A stretch of DNA of 64,000 nt from Arenibacter palladensis (GTDB lineage Bacteria; Bacteroidota; Bacteroidia; Flavobacteriales; Flavobacteriaceae), in NCBI RefSeq assembly GCF_900129275.1, contig NZ_FQUX01000003.1, forward strand, positions 248,001 to 312,000, read 5' to 3'. The first letter of the stretch is position 1; every line of letters begins with the position of its first letter. The notes below the pieces were generated by a model, which worked only from the letters and a program-made list of their open reading frames with translations, had not been told where the DNA came from and did no database searches. This document shows positions 35,598 through 44,478 of this stretch, in pieces. A program made the position numbers and the translations under genes.

Positions 35598-36650
35598 ATG
35601 AAAACAATTCTTTTAATCGAGGACGATAGGGCCTTACGTGAAAACACCGAAGAGCTTTTGGAGCTTTCTGGTTATTCCATGATTACAGCCCCAAACGGAA
35701 AAATTGGTATTCAAATGGCCAAGGAAAAATTACCGGATATTATCGTATGCGACATTATGATGCCGGAGGTAGATGGTTATGGCGTTCTTAAGGAGTTATC
35801 GTCGAATGAAAAAACCAAACACATTCCCTTTATATTCCTATCTGCCAAAACGGAACATAAAGAAATAAGAAAGGGAATGGATCTGGGCGCCGACGATTAC
35901 CTTACCAAGCCTTTTGAAGAGGAAGACCTCATAAATGCCATTGAAAGTAGATTGGCAAAGGTGGAACTTTTGGGGCGTATGGCTCAGGAAGGATCGTTGG
36001 ACCCTGCGCACCCTGAAGATCAGATACGCACCTTGAACGAGTTGAAAAATTTTTTTGACGACAATGGCGAACCCACCAGTTTTCTCCAAGGTAGTATCAT
36101 CTACCAAGAAGGCACCTATTCGCATAAAATATACCTTATCCTTAAAGGGGTAGTAAAATGCCATACGATGGACGAGGACGGAAAAGAATTGATTACTTCG
36201 CTTTATAGGGCAGACGACTTTTTGGGATTTACCTCCTTTATAGAAAATATTCCTTACCAAGAATCGGCAACTGCCATTGAGGACGTGGAACTGGCCGGGA
36301 TATCCAAGGAGAATTTGAAGCAGGTATTGGAAAAGAACCACAATATCTCCCTGGAACTAATGGAACTGCTTACTGGAAATATTAAGGACATAAAACAGCA
36401 ATTGTTGCAAATGGCCTATAGTTCCGTTCGTAAGAAAACCGCCCAAACCTTGTTACAGTTTGCAGAAATAATGAACAAAAAAACCGAGGACCCGATTAAA
36501 ATTTCCCGGAACGATTTGGCCAGTGTAGCCGGTATTGCAACGGAAAGCCTTATACGAACACTCTCCGGTTTCAAAAAAGAAGGGCTTATAGACATTGAAG
36601 GTAGAAATATCCGTATCAAGGAATTAAAGGCCCTGCAGTACATCAATTAA
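35598..36650 (+). CDS. Response regulator fused to a Crp/Fnr DNA-binding module (second copy)
   Basis: 350 residues. Receiver domain with Asp52 (CDIMMPEVDGYG) and Lys104; cyclic-nucleotide-like beta-roll 155-260 (IIYQEGTYSHKIYLILKGVVK, ADDFLGFTSFI); Crp-type winged helix-turn-helix at the end (ISRNDLASVAGIATESLIRTLSGFKKEGLI). Glu316 and Arg320 are at the positions of Crp Glu181 and Arg185; Thr315 at Arg180. No Fnr-type cysteine cluster. It is about as similar in layout and key motifs to the 17286 product as a paralogue should be. Its operon lies in the centre of the Usp array. Together with that copy it is the candidate binder of the TGAY-N4-RTCA sites. Confidence 0.93.
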   Translation: MKTILLIEDDRALRENTEELLELSGYSMITAPNGKIGIQMAKEKLPDIIVCDIMMPEVDGYGVLKELSSNEKTKHIPFIFLSAKTEHKEIRKGMDLGADDYLTKPFEEEDLINAIESRLAKVELLGRMAQEGSLDPAHPEDQIRTLNELKNFFDDNGEPTSFLQGSIIYQEGTYSHKIYLILKGVVKCHTMDEDGKELITSLYRADDFLGFTSFIENIPYQESATAIEDVELAGISKENLKQVLEKNHNISLELMELLTGNIKDIKQQLLQMAYSSVRKKTAQTLLQFAEIMNKKTEDPIKISRNDLASVAGIATESLIRTLSGFKKEGLIDIEGRNIRIKELKALQYIN

Positions 36651-36683
36651 GTATATTCTTAAAAATTAATTTTTATGCAAAAC

Positions 36684-36726
36684 TGACCAATGTCATATTA
36701 CAGCTATGACCATAAGTCTAGTTTTG
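36684..36726 (+). promoter_or_regulatory. TGAY-N4-RTCA site and -7 box for the usp gene at 36752
   Basis: Palindrome TGACCAATGTCA at 36684-36695, perfect box TAGTTTTG at 36719-36726. With a start of transcription near 36732 the site centre is at about -41.5. Confidence 0.85.
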
Positions 36727-36751
36727 TATTGATGTATCTATTTAATGTAGA

Positions 36752-37588
36752 ATGAAAAATATACTGTTCCCCACCGATTTTTCCGAAAATTCTTGGAACG
36801 CAATTGAATATGCCTTAAAGCTTTTCAAGGATGCGCCCTGTAATTTTTACGTTCTCCATGTTGATTCCTTGAGTCGATCGGGTGTAGAGAGCAATTCCTT
36901 CGTTATGCCATCCAAAGGCATCACCATGGCACTCAGGGATAATCTTACGGATACCTTTGCCCGCATAAAGACCATTACCACCAACAAGGACCATCACTTC
37001 ATTGCCCTGCATGAATATGGAAATCTCATAGATATTATTCGAAAGACCGTATTGGATAAAAAGATAAATTTAATTGTCATGGGGACCAAAGGGGCTTCTG
37101 GTATAAAAGAAACCATTTTAGGCAGCAATACCGGGAATGTCATGACTAAAGTACCCTGCAATCTATTGATGATTCCAGAAAAAGCCGAACAGTGCATCCC
37201 CAAGGAAATTGCCTTTCCTACCGATTACAATATTTTCTATTCCTATTCCATATTGGAAGCAATTTCAAAAATGCTCCGTATTACCAAGGCTAAGTTAAGA
37301 GTTGTTAATGTCACCAAGCCCGGGGTACAATTAAACGAAACCCAAAATCAGAATATGGTCTATCTACAGGACTATTTGCTGGAACTTTATGAAGAATCGC
37401 ATAGCATCCACAACTTAAAACATGAAAAGGCCAAAAATGCCATTGAGCAATTTGTGGTGAGCGAGAAAATAGATATGGTAATCATGGTGGCCAAAAACCT
37501 TAATTTTTTACAACAACTGCTGTTCGACACCTCCATTAAAAAAATCAGTTTTCAGACCAGTATTCCTTTATTGGTCATGCACGAATAA
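36752..37588 (+). CDS. Tandem universal stress protein, degenerate C-terminal domain
   Basis: 278 residues. First domain MKNILFPTDFSENSWNAIEY with ATP loop GTKGASGIKETILGS at 111-125. The C-terminal domain has no glycine loop; it ends DMVIMVAKNLNFLQQLL...IPLLVMHE, and the VAKNLNFL part is shared only with the 41426 product, so the two are a recent pair. Its own promoter carries a palindrome and a perfect -7 box. Confidence 0.92.
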   Translation: MKNILFPTDFSENSWNAIEYALKLFKDAPCNFYVLHVDSLSRSGVESNSFVMPSKGITMALRDNLTDTFARIKTITTNKDHHFIALHEYGNLIDIIRKTVLDKKINLIVMGTKGASGIKETILGSNTGNVMTKVPCNLLMIPEKAEQCIPKEIAFPTDYNIFYSYSILEAISKMLRITKAKLRVVNVTKPGVQLNETQNQNMVYLQDYLLELYEESHSIHNLKHEKAKNAIEQFVVSEKIDMVIMVAKNLNFLQQLLFDTSIKKISFQTSIPLLVMHE

Positions 37589-37620
37589 ACCTCCCGCCCC
37601 CTATTTTGATATTTGGCTAC

Positions 37621-37663
37621 TGATAAATGTCATAGGTTTTGTAGGTCGCTACCGATAACTTTG
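37621..37663 (+). promoter_or_regulatory. TGAY-N4-RTCA site and -7 box for the 37686 usp operon
   Basis: Palindrome TGATAAATGTCA at 37621-37632, perfect box TAACTTTG at 37656-37663, 35 bases away. Confidence 0.85.
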
Positions 37664-37685
37664 GTAGGTATACAAAAGAAAACCT

Positions 37686-38531
37686 ATGAGAGCAGTTTTA
37701 ATTCCTACCGATTTTTCCAAGAGTGCTATGCATGCCATAGATTATGCACTTAATCTATACAAATGTGAACGCACCAATTTCTACTTTTTACATGCCTATG
37801 CAGACGAGGTTTATGGCCCTTTCAAGACCAATGGGGAAACCTCTTTTGAAGATCAAAAGGAAACTGTTAGGAATAACACGGATAAATCCTTAAAAGATCT
37901 CATCCAAAAACTAGCTGCCAGGGAACACAATCCAAAACATAGTTACGAAACCCTATCGGCATTCGACACTTTGGTCGATGCCGTTAACGACTTTGCCAAC
38001 CAAATAAATGTTGACCTAGTAATAATGGGGACAAAAGGACAGACAGCGGACAAAAAAATTACTTTCGGCAGCCATACGGTACAGGTTTTCAAATACGTAC
38101 AGTGCCCAGTACTCGCAGTTCCTTTGGACTATAAGTACCATCAGCCAAAAAAGATACTGTTTCCCACAGATTATATGCTGCCTTATAAACGTAGGGAATT
38201 GAAGTTGCTGAACACCTTGGCCGCCGAATTTAAATCGGAAATTCACTGTCTTTATATTTCTGACTTTGAAGATTTAAGCAACCGACAGATAGACAACCAA
38301 CGTTTTCTTAGGGAATCATTGGCAGAAGCCTTCCTGTTTTTTGAAAGACTCCCCACAAAGAATAAGGCGGAAGCCATAATGGATTACATTAAAAAGAACA
38401 ACATAAATTTATTGGTCATGGTAAACTCGCGCCACTCATTCTTGGAAGATATGCTTTACAGATCAACGGTAGACGAAATTGGACTACGTTTAAAGATTCC
38501 CTTTTTAGTGATGCAGAATCTACCCCGATAA
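37686..38531 (+). CDS. Tandem universal stress protein
   Basis: 281 residues. First domain MRAVLIPTDFSKSAMHAIDYA with ATP loop GTKGQTADKKITFGS; the second domain lacks it and ends NLLVMVNSRHSFLEDML...LKIPFLVMQN. First gene of a run of up to four Usp genes (37686, 38550, 39413, 40431). The next gene follows after 18 bases. Confidence 0.92.
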   Translation: MRAVLIPTDFSKSAMHAIDYALNLYKCERTNFYFLHAYADEVYGPFKTNGETSFEDQKETVRNNTDKSLKDLIQKLAAREHNPKHSYETLSAFDTLVDAVNDFANQINVDLVIMGTKGQTADKKITFGSHTVQVFKYVQCPVLAVPLDYKYHQPKKILFPTDYMLPYKRRELKLLNTLAAEFKSEIHCLYISDFEDLSNRQIDNQRFLRESLAEAFLFFERLPTKNKAEAIMDYIKKNNINLLVMVNSRHSFLEDMLYRSTVDEIGLRLKIPFLVMQNLPR

Positions 38532-38549
38532 ATCAAAAAAGATACAAGG

Positions 38550-39413
38550 ATGAAAAAAGTTTTATTGCCCACCGATTTTTCCACCAACGCATGGAACGCC
38601 ATCGCGTATGCCGTGAATTATTTTCAAAATGAAAAGTGTCTTTTCTATATACTTCACACCTATACGCCCACTTTTTATAGGGTAGATTATATGATGGGCG
38701 GTCCGGTGAACAGTGCTATTCCGGACAAGGGAGTCGAGACGGCCCAGAAAGGTTTGGAAAAAACACTTAGGGACATTAGAAAGCATTACCCAAATAAAAA
38801 CCATCAATTCAAGACCATTTCTTCTTTTAACATTCTGACCGATGAAATTGAAGAGGTTACAGCACGGGAAGGATTGGACATTATTGCCATGGGAACCCAG
38901 GGGGCTACAGGTGCCAAGGAAATATTTTTGGGAACCAACACCGTCCATGTTATCAAAAAAGCCAAGATTCCGGTATTGGCCATTCCCAATGGTTATGCCT
39001 TTAAGGAAATTGACACCATCGTCTTCCCTACAGATTACACCAGGCCTTATGACCCGGAAGCTTTAAGTTTTCTAGCTGAAATTTGCAAATGGCACAAGGC
39101 TAAATTGATTGTATTGAATGTTAAGGAAGATTTTGTGCTTAATGAGCAACAAAATGCCCATAAAAAAGCCCTTGGCGCTTTCCTTCAACCCATGGACCAT
39201 AGCTTTGAGCAGGTGAAGGGCGAATTAATGCCCAATGCCATACATGAATATGTGGAAAAACACAGAATTGGGCTACTGGCCATTATGAACCGCAAACATT
39301 CCTTCTTACATCGCCTGATCAATAAATCTACCATAGACTCCATTGGATATCATTCCAGGATACCTTTTGTAGCCATACCGGAAAGTTGGGAAGAACCCCT
39401 TAAAAAAACCTAA
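38550..39413 (+). CDS. Tandem universal stress protein
   Basis: 287 residues. First domain MKKVLLPTDFSTNAWNAIAYA with ATP loop GTQGATGAKEIFLGT. The degenerate second domain ends GLLAIMNRKHSFLHRLI...SRIPFVAIPE, without the glycine loop. Second gene of the run; its stop codon TAA (39411-39413) overlaps the ATG of the next gene by one base, so translation is coupled. Confidence 0.92.
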   Translation: MKKVLLPTDFSTNAWNAIAYAVNYFQNEKCLFYILHTYTPTFYRVDYMMGGPVNSAIPDKGVETAQKGLEKTLRDIRKHYPNKNHQFKTISSFNILTDEIEEVTAREGLDIIAMGTQGATGAKEIFLGTNTVHVIKKAKIPVLAIPNGYAFKEIDTIVFPTDYTRPYDPEALSFLAEICKWHKAKLIVLNVKEDFVLNEQQNAHKKALGAFLQPMDHSFEQVKGELMPNAIHEYVEKHRIGLLAIMNRKHSFLHRLINKSTIDSIGYHSRIPFVAIPESWEEPLKKT

Positions 39414-40264
39414 TGATGAAAAATATATTGTTGCCGACAGATTTTTCCGATAATGCTTGGAATGCCATATTCACAGCGTTAAAACTCTATGCCGACGTAC
39501 AATGTAAGTTTCTCATTCTACATGCCTATGAACCAAAGGCCATGAACATGCTGGGGCAAAAAAGTCAACAGCGATTAGGTGTAATTTATGACTCATTGGC
39601 TCAAAATTCGGTACAGGAACTAGATAAGATTTTGTCTTACCTCAACCAAAACCACAACAACCCGAACCATAGCTTTGAAATCATTTCCAGATCCGACACC
39701 TTGGAAGGATCGGTCAAGGAATTGGTTAGGGTCAAAGATATAGACCTAGTTGTTATGGGTACCCAAGGTGCTACTGGAGCTAAGGAAATCTTTATGGGCA
39801 GTAATACGGTAAAAGTCTTAAAACAACTTAATAATATTTCCATTTTAGTAGTTCCCAATGACTTTAACTTCCAAAAGCTAAAAACACTCGTATTTCCAAC
39901 AGATTATACAAGAAAATATGAAAAGTTTGAGCTATTGCCCATGCTAGAACTTACAGAACTTTGGAACACAGCAATTCAGGTGATACATGTGGCGGTAGAA
40001 TTTATTCTCACCGATGCCCAGAAAACGAACCTGAAAATTTTGGAAGAACGGTTGGCCGCTTATACATATTCCCTGCATGATATTAACTTCGATGGCAATA
40101 TTGCGCAAAGTGTTGAGCAGTATGTTAATGAAACCAGGGCTGATCTCCTTACCATGGTGAGATACCAGCATAGCTTTTGGGAAAGAATTATAGATGAGCC
40201 TATTATTAAAAAAATAGCCTTCCATTCCATGGTACCGGTCTTGTTCCTTCCTGGGCAATCCTAG
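39413..40264 (+). CDS. Tandem universal stress protein
   Basis: 283 residues (282 if the second ATG at 39416 is used: the sequence is TAATGATG). First domain KNILLPTDFSDNAWNAIFTA with ATP loop GTQGATGAKEIFMGS; degenerate second domain ends DLLTMVRYQHSFWERII...SMVPVLFLPG. Third gene of the run. It has no promoter palindrome of its own. Confidence 0.92.
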   Translation: MMKNILLPTDFSDNAWNAIFTALKLYADVQCKFLILHAYEPKAMNMLGQKSQQRLGVIYDSLAQNSVQELDKILSYLNQNHNNPNHSFEIISRSDTLEGSVKELVRVKDIDLVVMGTQGATGAKEIFMGSNTVKVLKQLNNISILVVPNDFNFQKLKTLVFPTDYTRKYEKFELLPMLELTELWNTAIQVIHVAVEFILTDAQKTNLKILEERLAAYTYSLHDINFDGNIAQSVEQYVNETRADLLTMVRYQHSFWERIIDEPIIKKIAFHSMVPVLFLPGQS

Positions 40265-40430
40265 AAGAAGCAATTAAAAGACGTTCAACCATTATTAGAG
40301 ATGGACCCACATAATGCCGAATATTATTATGCACAAAGGGTCCTAACATTTTTTAATCATCCAAGGCTACGCCTCAAAGAATGAAACTTTCAGACAGGTG
40401 TTACCCCTTAGGAGCAATAACAACAAACTC

Positions 40431-41291
40431 ATGAAAGCAAAGCATATACTCCTTCCCACAGACTTTTCCACAAACGCCCGAAATGCCATAGACTATGCCA
40501 TTTATCTATTTGAAAAGGAGAATTGTGTATTCCATATTTTGCATGCCTTTGAAGTAGGGGCATCCAATTTAAGCAGTACAATGGGCAAGGCAAAGGACAC
40601 CCGCCTATTTAGGGCTGTAAAAGATGAATCCGATAGAGACATAAAATCCCTAATAGGCGAATTGGAATCCAAAAACAAAAACAGTAAGCACTCCTTCAAT
40701 GGATTAAGCATTGCCGATTCTTTGGTAAATGCCATAGGAAGAACCACCATAGATAAGGGCATACAATACATTTTTATGGGAACCAAAGGTTCCTCTGCAT
40801 TAAAAGAGGTATTCATGGGCAGTAACACCGTAAGGATCATTCAAAAAATAGACTTCTGCCCTATCATTGCCGTTCCGGAAAATTATAATTTTGACCTTCC
40901 GGATGAAATAGCCTTTGCCACAAATTTTGAACATATCTACAGTGAAGTAGAATTAGTACCACTTATAGGACTGGCTAAATTATGGGACTCCAAAATTACC
41001 ATTGTGCATATTGATATGGGCAAGGAATTGCAAGCCCATCAAAAAACTGCCAAGGATACATTGCCCGAACGGTTCTTTGGCCTAAAACACCGTTTTGAAG
41101 AGGTTAAGGGACATAGTACTATTTCTGGGGCCATAAATGGCTATACCCATGAAAATGAAAATATAGGAATAATCGCCATGGTAAACTATTGGCATAGTTT
41201 CTTCGAGAAGCTTACCAAGGAAAATGTGATCAAGCGGGTAGCCTTCAATACGGAAGTACCTTTTCTAATATTTCCACTTATAGAGCCCTAA
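40431..41291 (+). CDS. Tandem universal stress protein
   Basis: 286 residues from ATG 40431 (MKAKHILLPTDFSTNARNAID). An upstream frame start at 40398 is less likely because a GGAG lies at 40411-40414 before this ATG and Usps normally begin at this position. ATP loop GTKGSSALKEVFMGS; degenerate C-terminal domain ends GIIAMVNYWHSFFEKL...TEVPFLIFPL. No palindrome was found in the 166-base gap 40265-40430, so it is either read through from the 39413 gene or has an unrelated promoter. Confidence 0.9.
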   Translation: MKAKHILLPTDFSTNARNAIDYAIYLFEKENCVFHILHAFEVGASNLSSTMGKAKDTRLFRAVKDESDRDIKSLIGELESKNKNSKHSFNGLSIADSLVNAIGRTTIDKGIQYIFMGTKGSSALKEVFMGSNTVRIIQKIDFCPIIAVPENYNFDLPDEIAFATNFEHIYSEVELVPLIGLAKLWDSKITIVHIDMGKELQAHQKTAKDTLPERFFGLKHRFEEVKGHSTISGAINGYTHENENIGIIAMVNYWHSFFEKLTKENVIKRVAFNTEVPFLIFPLIEP

Positions 41292-41326
41292 ACACAACTG
41301 TCATTTTGCAGCTATTAGAGCCAACA

Positions 41327-41369
41327 TGATATATGTCATTCTGGAACAATTAAAGAACAATTAATTTTA
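41327..41369 (+). promoter_or_regulatory. TGAY-N4-RTCA site and -7 box for the usp gene at 41426
   Basis: Palindrome TGATATATGTCA at 41327-41338, box TAATTTTA (7 of 8) at 41362-41369, 35 bases away. Confidence 0.8.
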
Positions 41370-41425
41370 GTTCATTATAATACGCCAACCATACCAAACC
41401 ATATTGAACCGTTAAAAAAACTTTT

Positions 41426-42265
41426 ATGAAAAATATATTGATACCTACCGACTTCTCTGACAATGCTTGGAATGCCATTAAATATGGTACGGCATTGTAC
41501 TCTAAAACCAGATGTACTTTTCATATCGTCCATATAAATCCTATTTCCTACAATTCCGGTGGCGAAGCCGCCATGTATGTCTCTCCGGAAATATTGGAGG
41601 AAACCATCCTTAAGGAAAGTAGGGAAAAATTGGAAAAATTGCTTAAAGAGATTGAACGCTTGCCGCTAAACACAAAACATACCTTCAATATAACGGCCTT
41701 ATACGGATTTTTTACCGATCATATTAAGCAAGAAGTAAAGGATAAAAATATAGACCTGATCATTATGGGAACCAAAGGGGCCACCGGCCTTAAAGCTGTT
41801 TCCATGGGAAGCAATACGGGCAACGTATTGACCAAAGTACGATGCGCGGTTTTGGCAGTGCCGGAAGACGCCGAATACAATACCCCTCGAGAAATAGGGT
41901 TTCCTACCGATTTCCAGTTGAGCTATGACATTAAGGTCCTTAACCATATAAAGGAACTTGCAATTATGCACAATGCTGCACTACGCTTTCTGTATGTGTC
42001 CCAAAAAGGAAAGGACCTTACGGATCTACAGATGAAGAACAAGGAATTTATAAAGAATTATTTCAGTGAAAACGAGCATTCCTTTCATACCCTTACTATA
42101 AAGAACCTCGATGACGCGGTGCAAGCTTTCGTAGAAAGCAGGGATTTGGATATGCTGATCATGGTAGCAAAGAACCTAAACTTCCTGGAACGCATCCTAT
42201 TTAAACCGGCGGTGGAAAAAATTAGTTACCATACCAAGATTCCATTTCTAATAGTACATGAATAA
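41426..42265 (+). CDS. Tandem universal stress protein
   Basis: 279 residues. MKNILIPTDFSDNAWNAIKYG, ATP loop GTKGATGLKAVSMGS. C-terminal domain ends DMLIMVAKNLNFLERIL...TKIPFLIVHE, closest to the 36752 product. Converges with the thioredoxin gene; a hairpin lies between the two stop codons. Confidence 0.92.
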   Translation: MKNILIPTDFSDNAWNAIKYGTALYSKTRCTFHIVHINPISYNSGGEAAMYVSPEILEETILKESREKLEKLLKEIERLPLNTKHTFNITALYGFFTDHIKQEVKDKNIDLIIMGTKGATGLKAVSMGSNTGNVLTKVRCAVLAVPEDAEYNTPREIGFPTDFQLSYDIKVLNHIKELAIMHNAALRFLYVSQKGKDLTDLQMKNKEFIKNYFSENEHSFHTLTIKNLDDAVQAFVESRDLDMLIMVAKNLNFLERILFKPAVEKISYHTKIPFLIVHE

Positions 42266-42285
42266 GAATGATGGTTCTTGATTGC

Positions 42286-42309
42286 AGGGCGAGTCCATAG
42301 GATCGCCCT
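42286..42309. terminator. Bidirectional hairpin between usp and thioredoxin genes
   Basis: Seven-base perfect arms AGGGCGA (42286-42292) and TCGCCCT (42303-42309) around a 10-base loop, ending next to the thioredoxin stop codon. Runs of T are weak on both sides, so termination is probable but not certain. Confidence 0.5.
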
Positions 42310-42615
42310 TCAAATATGCTGCTGAACAACCTGTAGTATGTCGTTCTTTTGAAGCACACCGGATTGCCTCCATACCTGCTTCCCGTTTTTAAACAATATC
42401 ATGGTAGGCACCCCCCTTACCTGATAAGTACTGGCCAAGGATTGATTCTTATCCACATCGATCTTTACGATTTTTAGGGCATTCCCCATTTCGTCCTTAA
42501 CCTGTTTTAATATAGGTGCCAACATTTTACAGGGTCCGCACCAATCTGCGTGAAAATCAACCAGAACAGGGGTTTCTGAATTGATAATGTTATTAAAACT
42601 ATCCTTCATAATCAA
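42310..42615 (-). CDS. trx: Thioredoxin
   Basis: 101 residues. Active site WCGPCKML near 26-33 in ADWCGPCKMLAPIL, cis-Pro region GVPTMILF. A disulfide reductase for cytosolic proteins. It is transcribed from the palindrome at 42659-42670 on the minus strand, divergent from a usp gene; it is the only redox-thiol protein under this regulator in the window. Confidence 0.96.
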   Translation of the reverse strand: MIMKDSFNNIINSETPVLVDFHADWCGPCKMLAPILKQVKDEMGNALKIVKIDVDKNQSLASTYQVRGVPTMILFKNGKQVWRQSGVLQKNDILQVVQQHI

Positions 42616-42627
42616 ATTTTTGAAAAG

Positions 42628-42701
42628 TAAAATTACCTAAACAAAGAGAAAATGAAACTGACGAATATCATGGTTTTCAAAATTCTTCCGCTTTAGATTT
42701 A
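42628..42701. promoter_or_regulatory. Bidirectional TGAY-N4-RTCA site between thioredoxin and usp genes
   Basis: Palindrome TGACGAATATCA at 42659-42670. Plus strand: TAGATTTA (7 of 8) at 42694-42701 for usp 42724. Minus strand: TAATTTTA (7 of 8) at 42635-42628 for thioredoxin. Both are 35 bases from the site ends. Confidence 0.75.
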
Positions 42702-42723
42702 CTGTACTAATGTAATAAACACT

Positions 42724-43560
42724 ATGAAAAAAATATTGCTTCCTACTGATTTTTCAGATAACTCCATTCAGGCCATTGGCTACGCCTTGAAGATTTTCAA
42801 GAATGCCAAATGTAAATTTTACCTTATGCATACCTATATGCCGCCGGTGTACAACGCGGAATATTTGGTTGGAAGTCCTGGACTCATAGGTTTGGGCGAT
42901 GTAATGCAGGAAACATCCATGACCCAACTGGAAAAACTAAAAAGCCGTTTGGAAAAGGAATACAGCAACCCTAATCATAGCCTGGTTATACACACTGCCT
43001 TCAACACCTTGGTGAATGAAGTTATGGAAACGGTTGAATCCGAAGGCATAGATTTGGTCGTAATGGGCACCAAAGGGGTCACAGGGGCCGAGGAAATCCT
43101 CTTTGGGACAAATACGGTACACGTTATAAGAAAAGCCAATTGCCCTGTCCTGGTGGTACCGCCCAATTTTGAGTACGAGAATCCTATGGAAATATTATTT
43201 CCTACAGACTATGAAATTATATACAAAAAGGAGAAATTGAGTCCACTGTTGGACATAGCCAATGAATACGGGTCCCAAATAAATGTTTTGCACGTATCCA
43301 CAGGATATGAACTTACTCCAGATCAAGAAAAGCAAAAGAAGGGCCTTGAAAAGATTTTGGGTAACAAGGCATTATTCCACAATGTTCCCAATAATGAAAT
43401 CATAGACGCCATCAATGCATTCCAGGCTAAGGAAAAAATCAACATGCTGGTCATGGTTCAGAACAAACATACATTTATGGAGCGACTTTTTATTGAACCT
43501 GTCATCAAAAAAATAGGTTTCCATGTTACTATTCCTTTTTTGGTAATTCCACAATTTTAA
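42724..43560 (+). CDS. Tandem universal stress protein
   Basis: 278 residues. MKKILLPTDFSDNSIQAIGYA, ATP loop GTKGVTGAEEILFGT; C-terminal half ends NMLVMVQNKHTFMERLF...VTIPFLVIPQ. Followed after 10 bases by the next usp gene (same operon). Confidence 0.92.
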   Translation: MKKILLPTDFSDNSIQAIGYALKIFKNAKCKFYLMHTYMPPVYNAEYLVGSPGLIGLGDVMQETSMTQLEKLKSRLEKEYSNPNHSLVIHTAFNTLVNEVMETVESEGIDLVVMGTKGVTGAEEILFGTNTVHVIRKANCPVLVVPPNFEYENPMEILFPTDYEIIYKKEKLSPLLDIANEYGSQINVLHVSTGYELTPDQEKQKKGLEKILGNKALFHNVPNNEIIDAINAFQAKEKINMLVMVQNKHTFMERLFIEPVIKKIGFHVTIPFLVIPQF

Positions 43561-43570
43561 TTCGTAGATA

Positions 43571-44416
43571 ATGAAGAATATTCTTGTTGCCACCGATTTT
43601 TCCAATAATGCCTATTGCGCCCTGTTCTATGTAACAAAACTATTGGCATCGGAAAAATGTACTTTTTACATGCTTAACACCTATTCGGAACTTACCATAG
43701 CCCCGGGCAAAAAACTTCCAATACTAAATATCAAAAAACATCTGAAAGAACTGGAAGCGGAGTCCAAGGAAAAATTAACGCATACCAAGCACAAAATAGT
43801 CTTGGACAATGAGAATCCTCTACACACCTTTAAGACTATATCCCAAAAAGGGGACTTGGTAAATATCATAGCCCAAAAGATAGAGGAGCTTAAGATTGAT
43901 TTGGTAACCATGGGGAACAAAGGACTCACCGAAGCTACCGACGTGTTTTTTGGGAGCAATACCATAAAAGTGGCAGATAATCTTAAATGCCCTTTATTGG
44001 CCATTCCGGGCGAAATGGATTTCCACCCTATAAAGGAAATTGCTTTTGTCACCGACTTGAGAAAGGATTGTGGCCAAAAAACAATAGATCAATTGCTATA
44101 CATGGCTTCTTTGTCCAAGGCTTCCATTAGGGTCGTACATGTTCAGGAACAACATATTCTAAACAAGACCCAGGAGGAGAACAGAAAGAAATTGGAAGAT
44201 GGTCTAAAAAATGTAGGCCATTCCTTTCAATGGATCAAAAATTTTGACGACAAAGCCAAGGTAATAGATATCTTTTTGGAAAAACTCAAGGTGGATTTGT
44301 TCGCCATGGTACATGAAAAACGCAATCTTTTTGAAAAACTTACCCGTGAACCAGTGGTAAAAGACTTAAGTATGTATTCCGATATCCCATTCTTAATTCT
44401 CCCCTCCCAAGAATGA
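43571..44416 (+). CDS. Tandem universal stress protein, divergent copy
   Basis: 281 residues. MKNILVATDFSNNAYCALFYV with ATP loop GNKGLTEATDVFFGS (Gly-Asn instead of Gly-Thr at the start, but the spacing is kept); the degenerate C-terminal domain ends DLFAMVHEKRNLFEKL...SDIPFLILPS. Its stop codon TGA (44414-44416) is the first half of the palindrome for the next gene. Confidence 0.9.
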   Translation: MKNILVATDFSNNAYCALFYVTKLLASEKCTFYMLNTYSELTIAPGKKLPILNIKKHLKELEAESKEKLTHTKHKIVLDNENPLHTFKTISQKGDLVNIIAQKIEELKIDLVTMGNKGLTEATDVFFGSNTIKVADNLKCPLLAIPGEMDFHPIKEIAFVTDLRKDCGQKTIDQLLYMASLSKASIRVVHVQEQHILNKTQEENRKKLEDGLKNVGHSFQWIKNFDDKAKVIDIFLEKLKVDLFAMVHEKRNLFEKLTREPVVKDLSMYSDIPFLILPSQE

Positions 44417-44456
44417 CCATTGTCATAGAAACTGTCACCAAAGCCTATTATATTTA
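44414..44456 (+). promoter_or_regulatory. TGAY-N4-RTCA site overlapping a stop codon, with -7 box for the usp gene at 44479
   Basis: Palindrome TGACCATTGTCA at 44414-44425. The TGA of the first half-site is the stop codon of the upstream usp gene. Box TATATTTA (7 of 8) at 44449-44456, 35 bases away. Confidence 0.8.
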
Positions 44457-44478
44457 ATAAAACTAAAGAAGTATTGTC

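Noticed and set aside
35838-36341. 167-codon open frame on the minus strand
   Set aside because: It lies inside the response regulator gene at 35598 in antisense. No domain is recognisable.
40265-40430. Promoter palindrome for the usp gene at 40431
   Set aside because: No TGA-N6-TCA sequence of the right form was found in this gap; it may be served by the upstream promoter at 37621.
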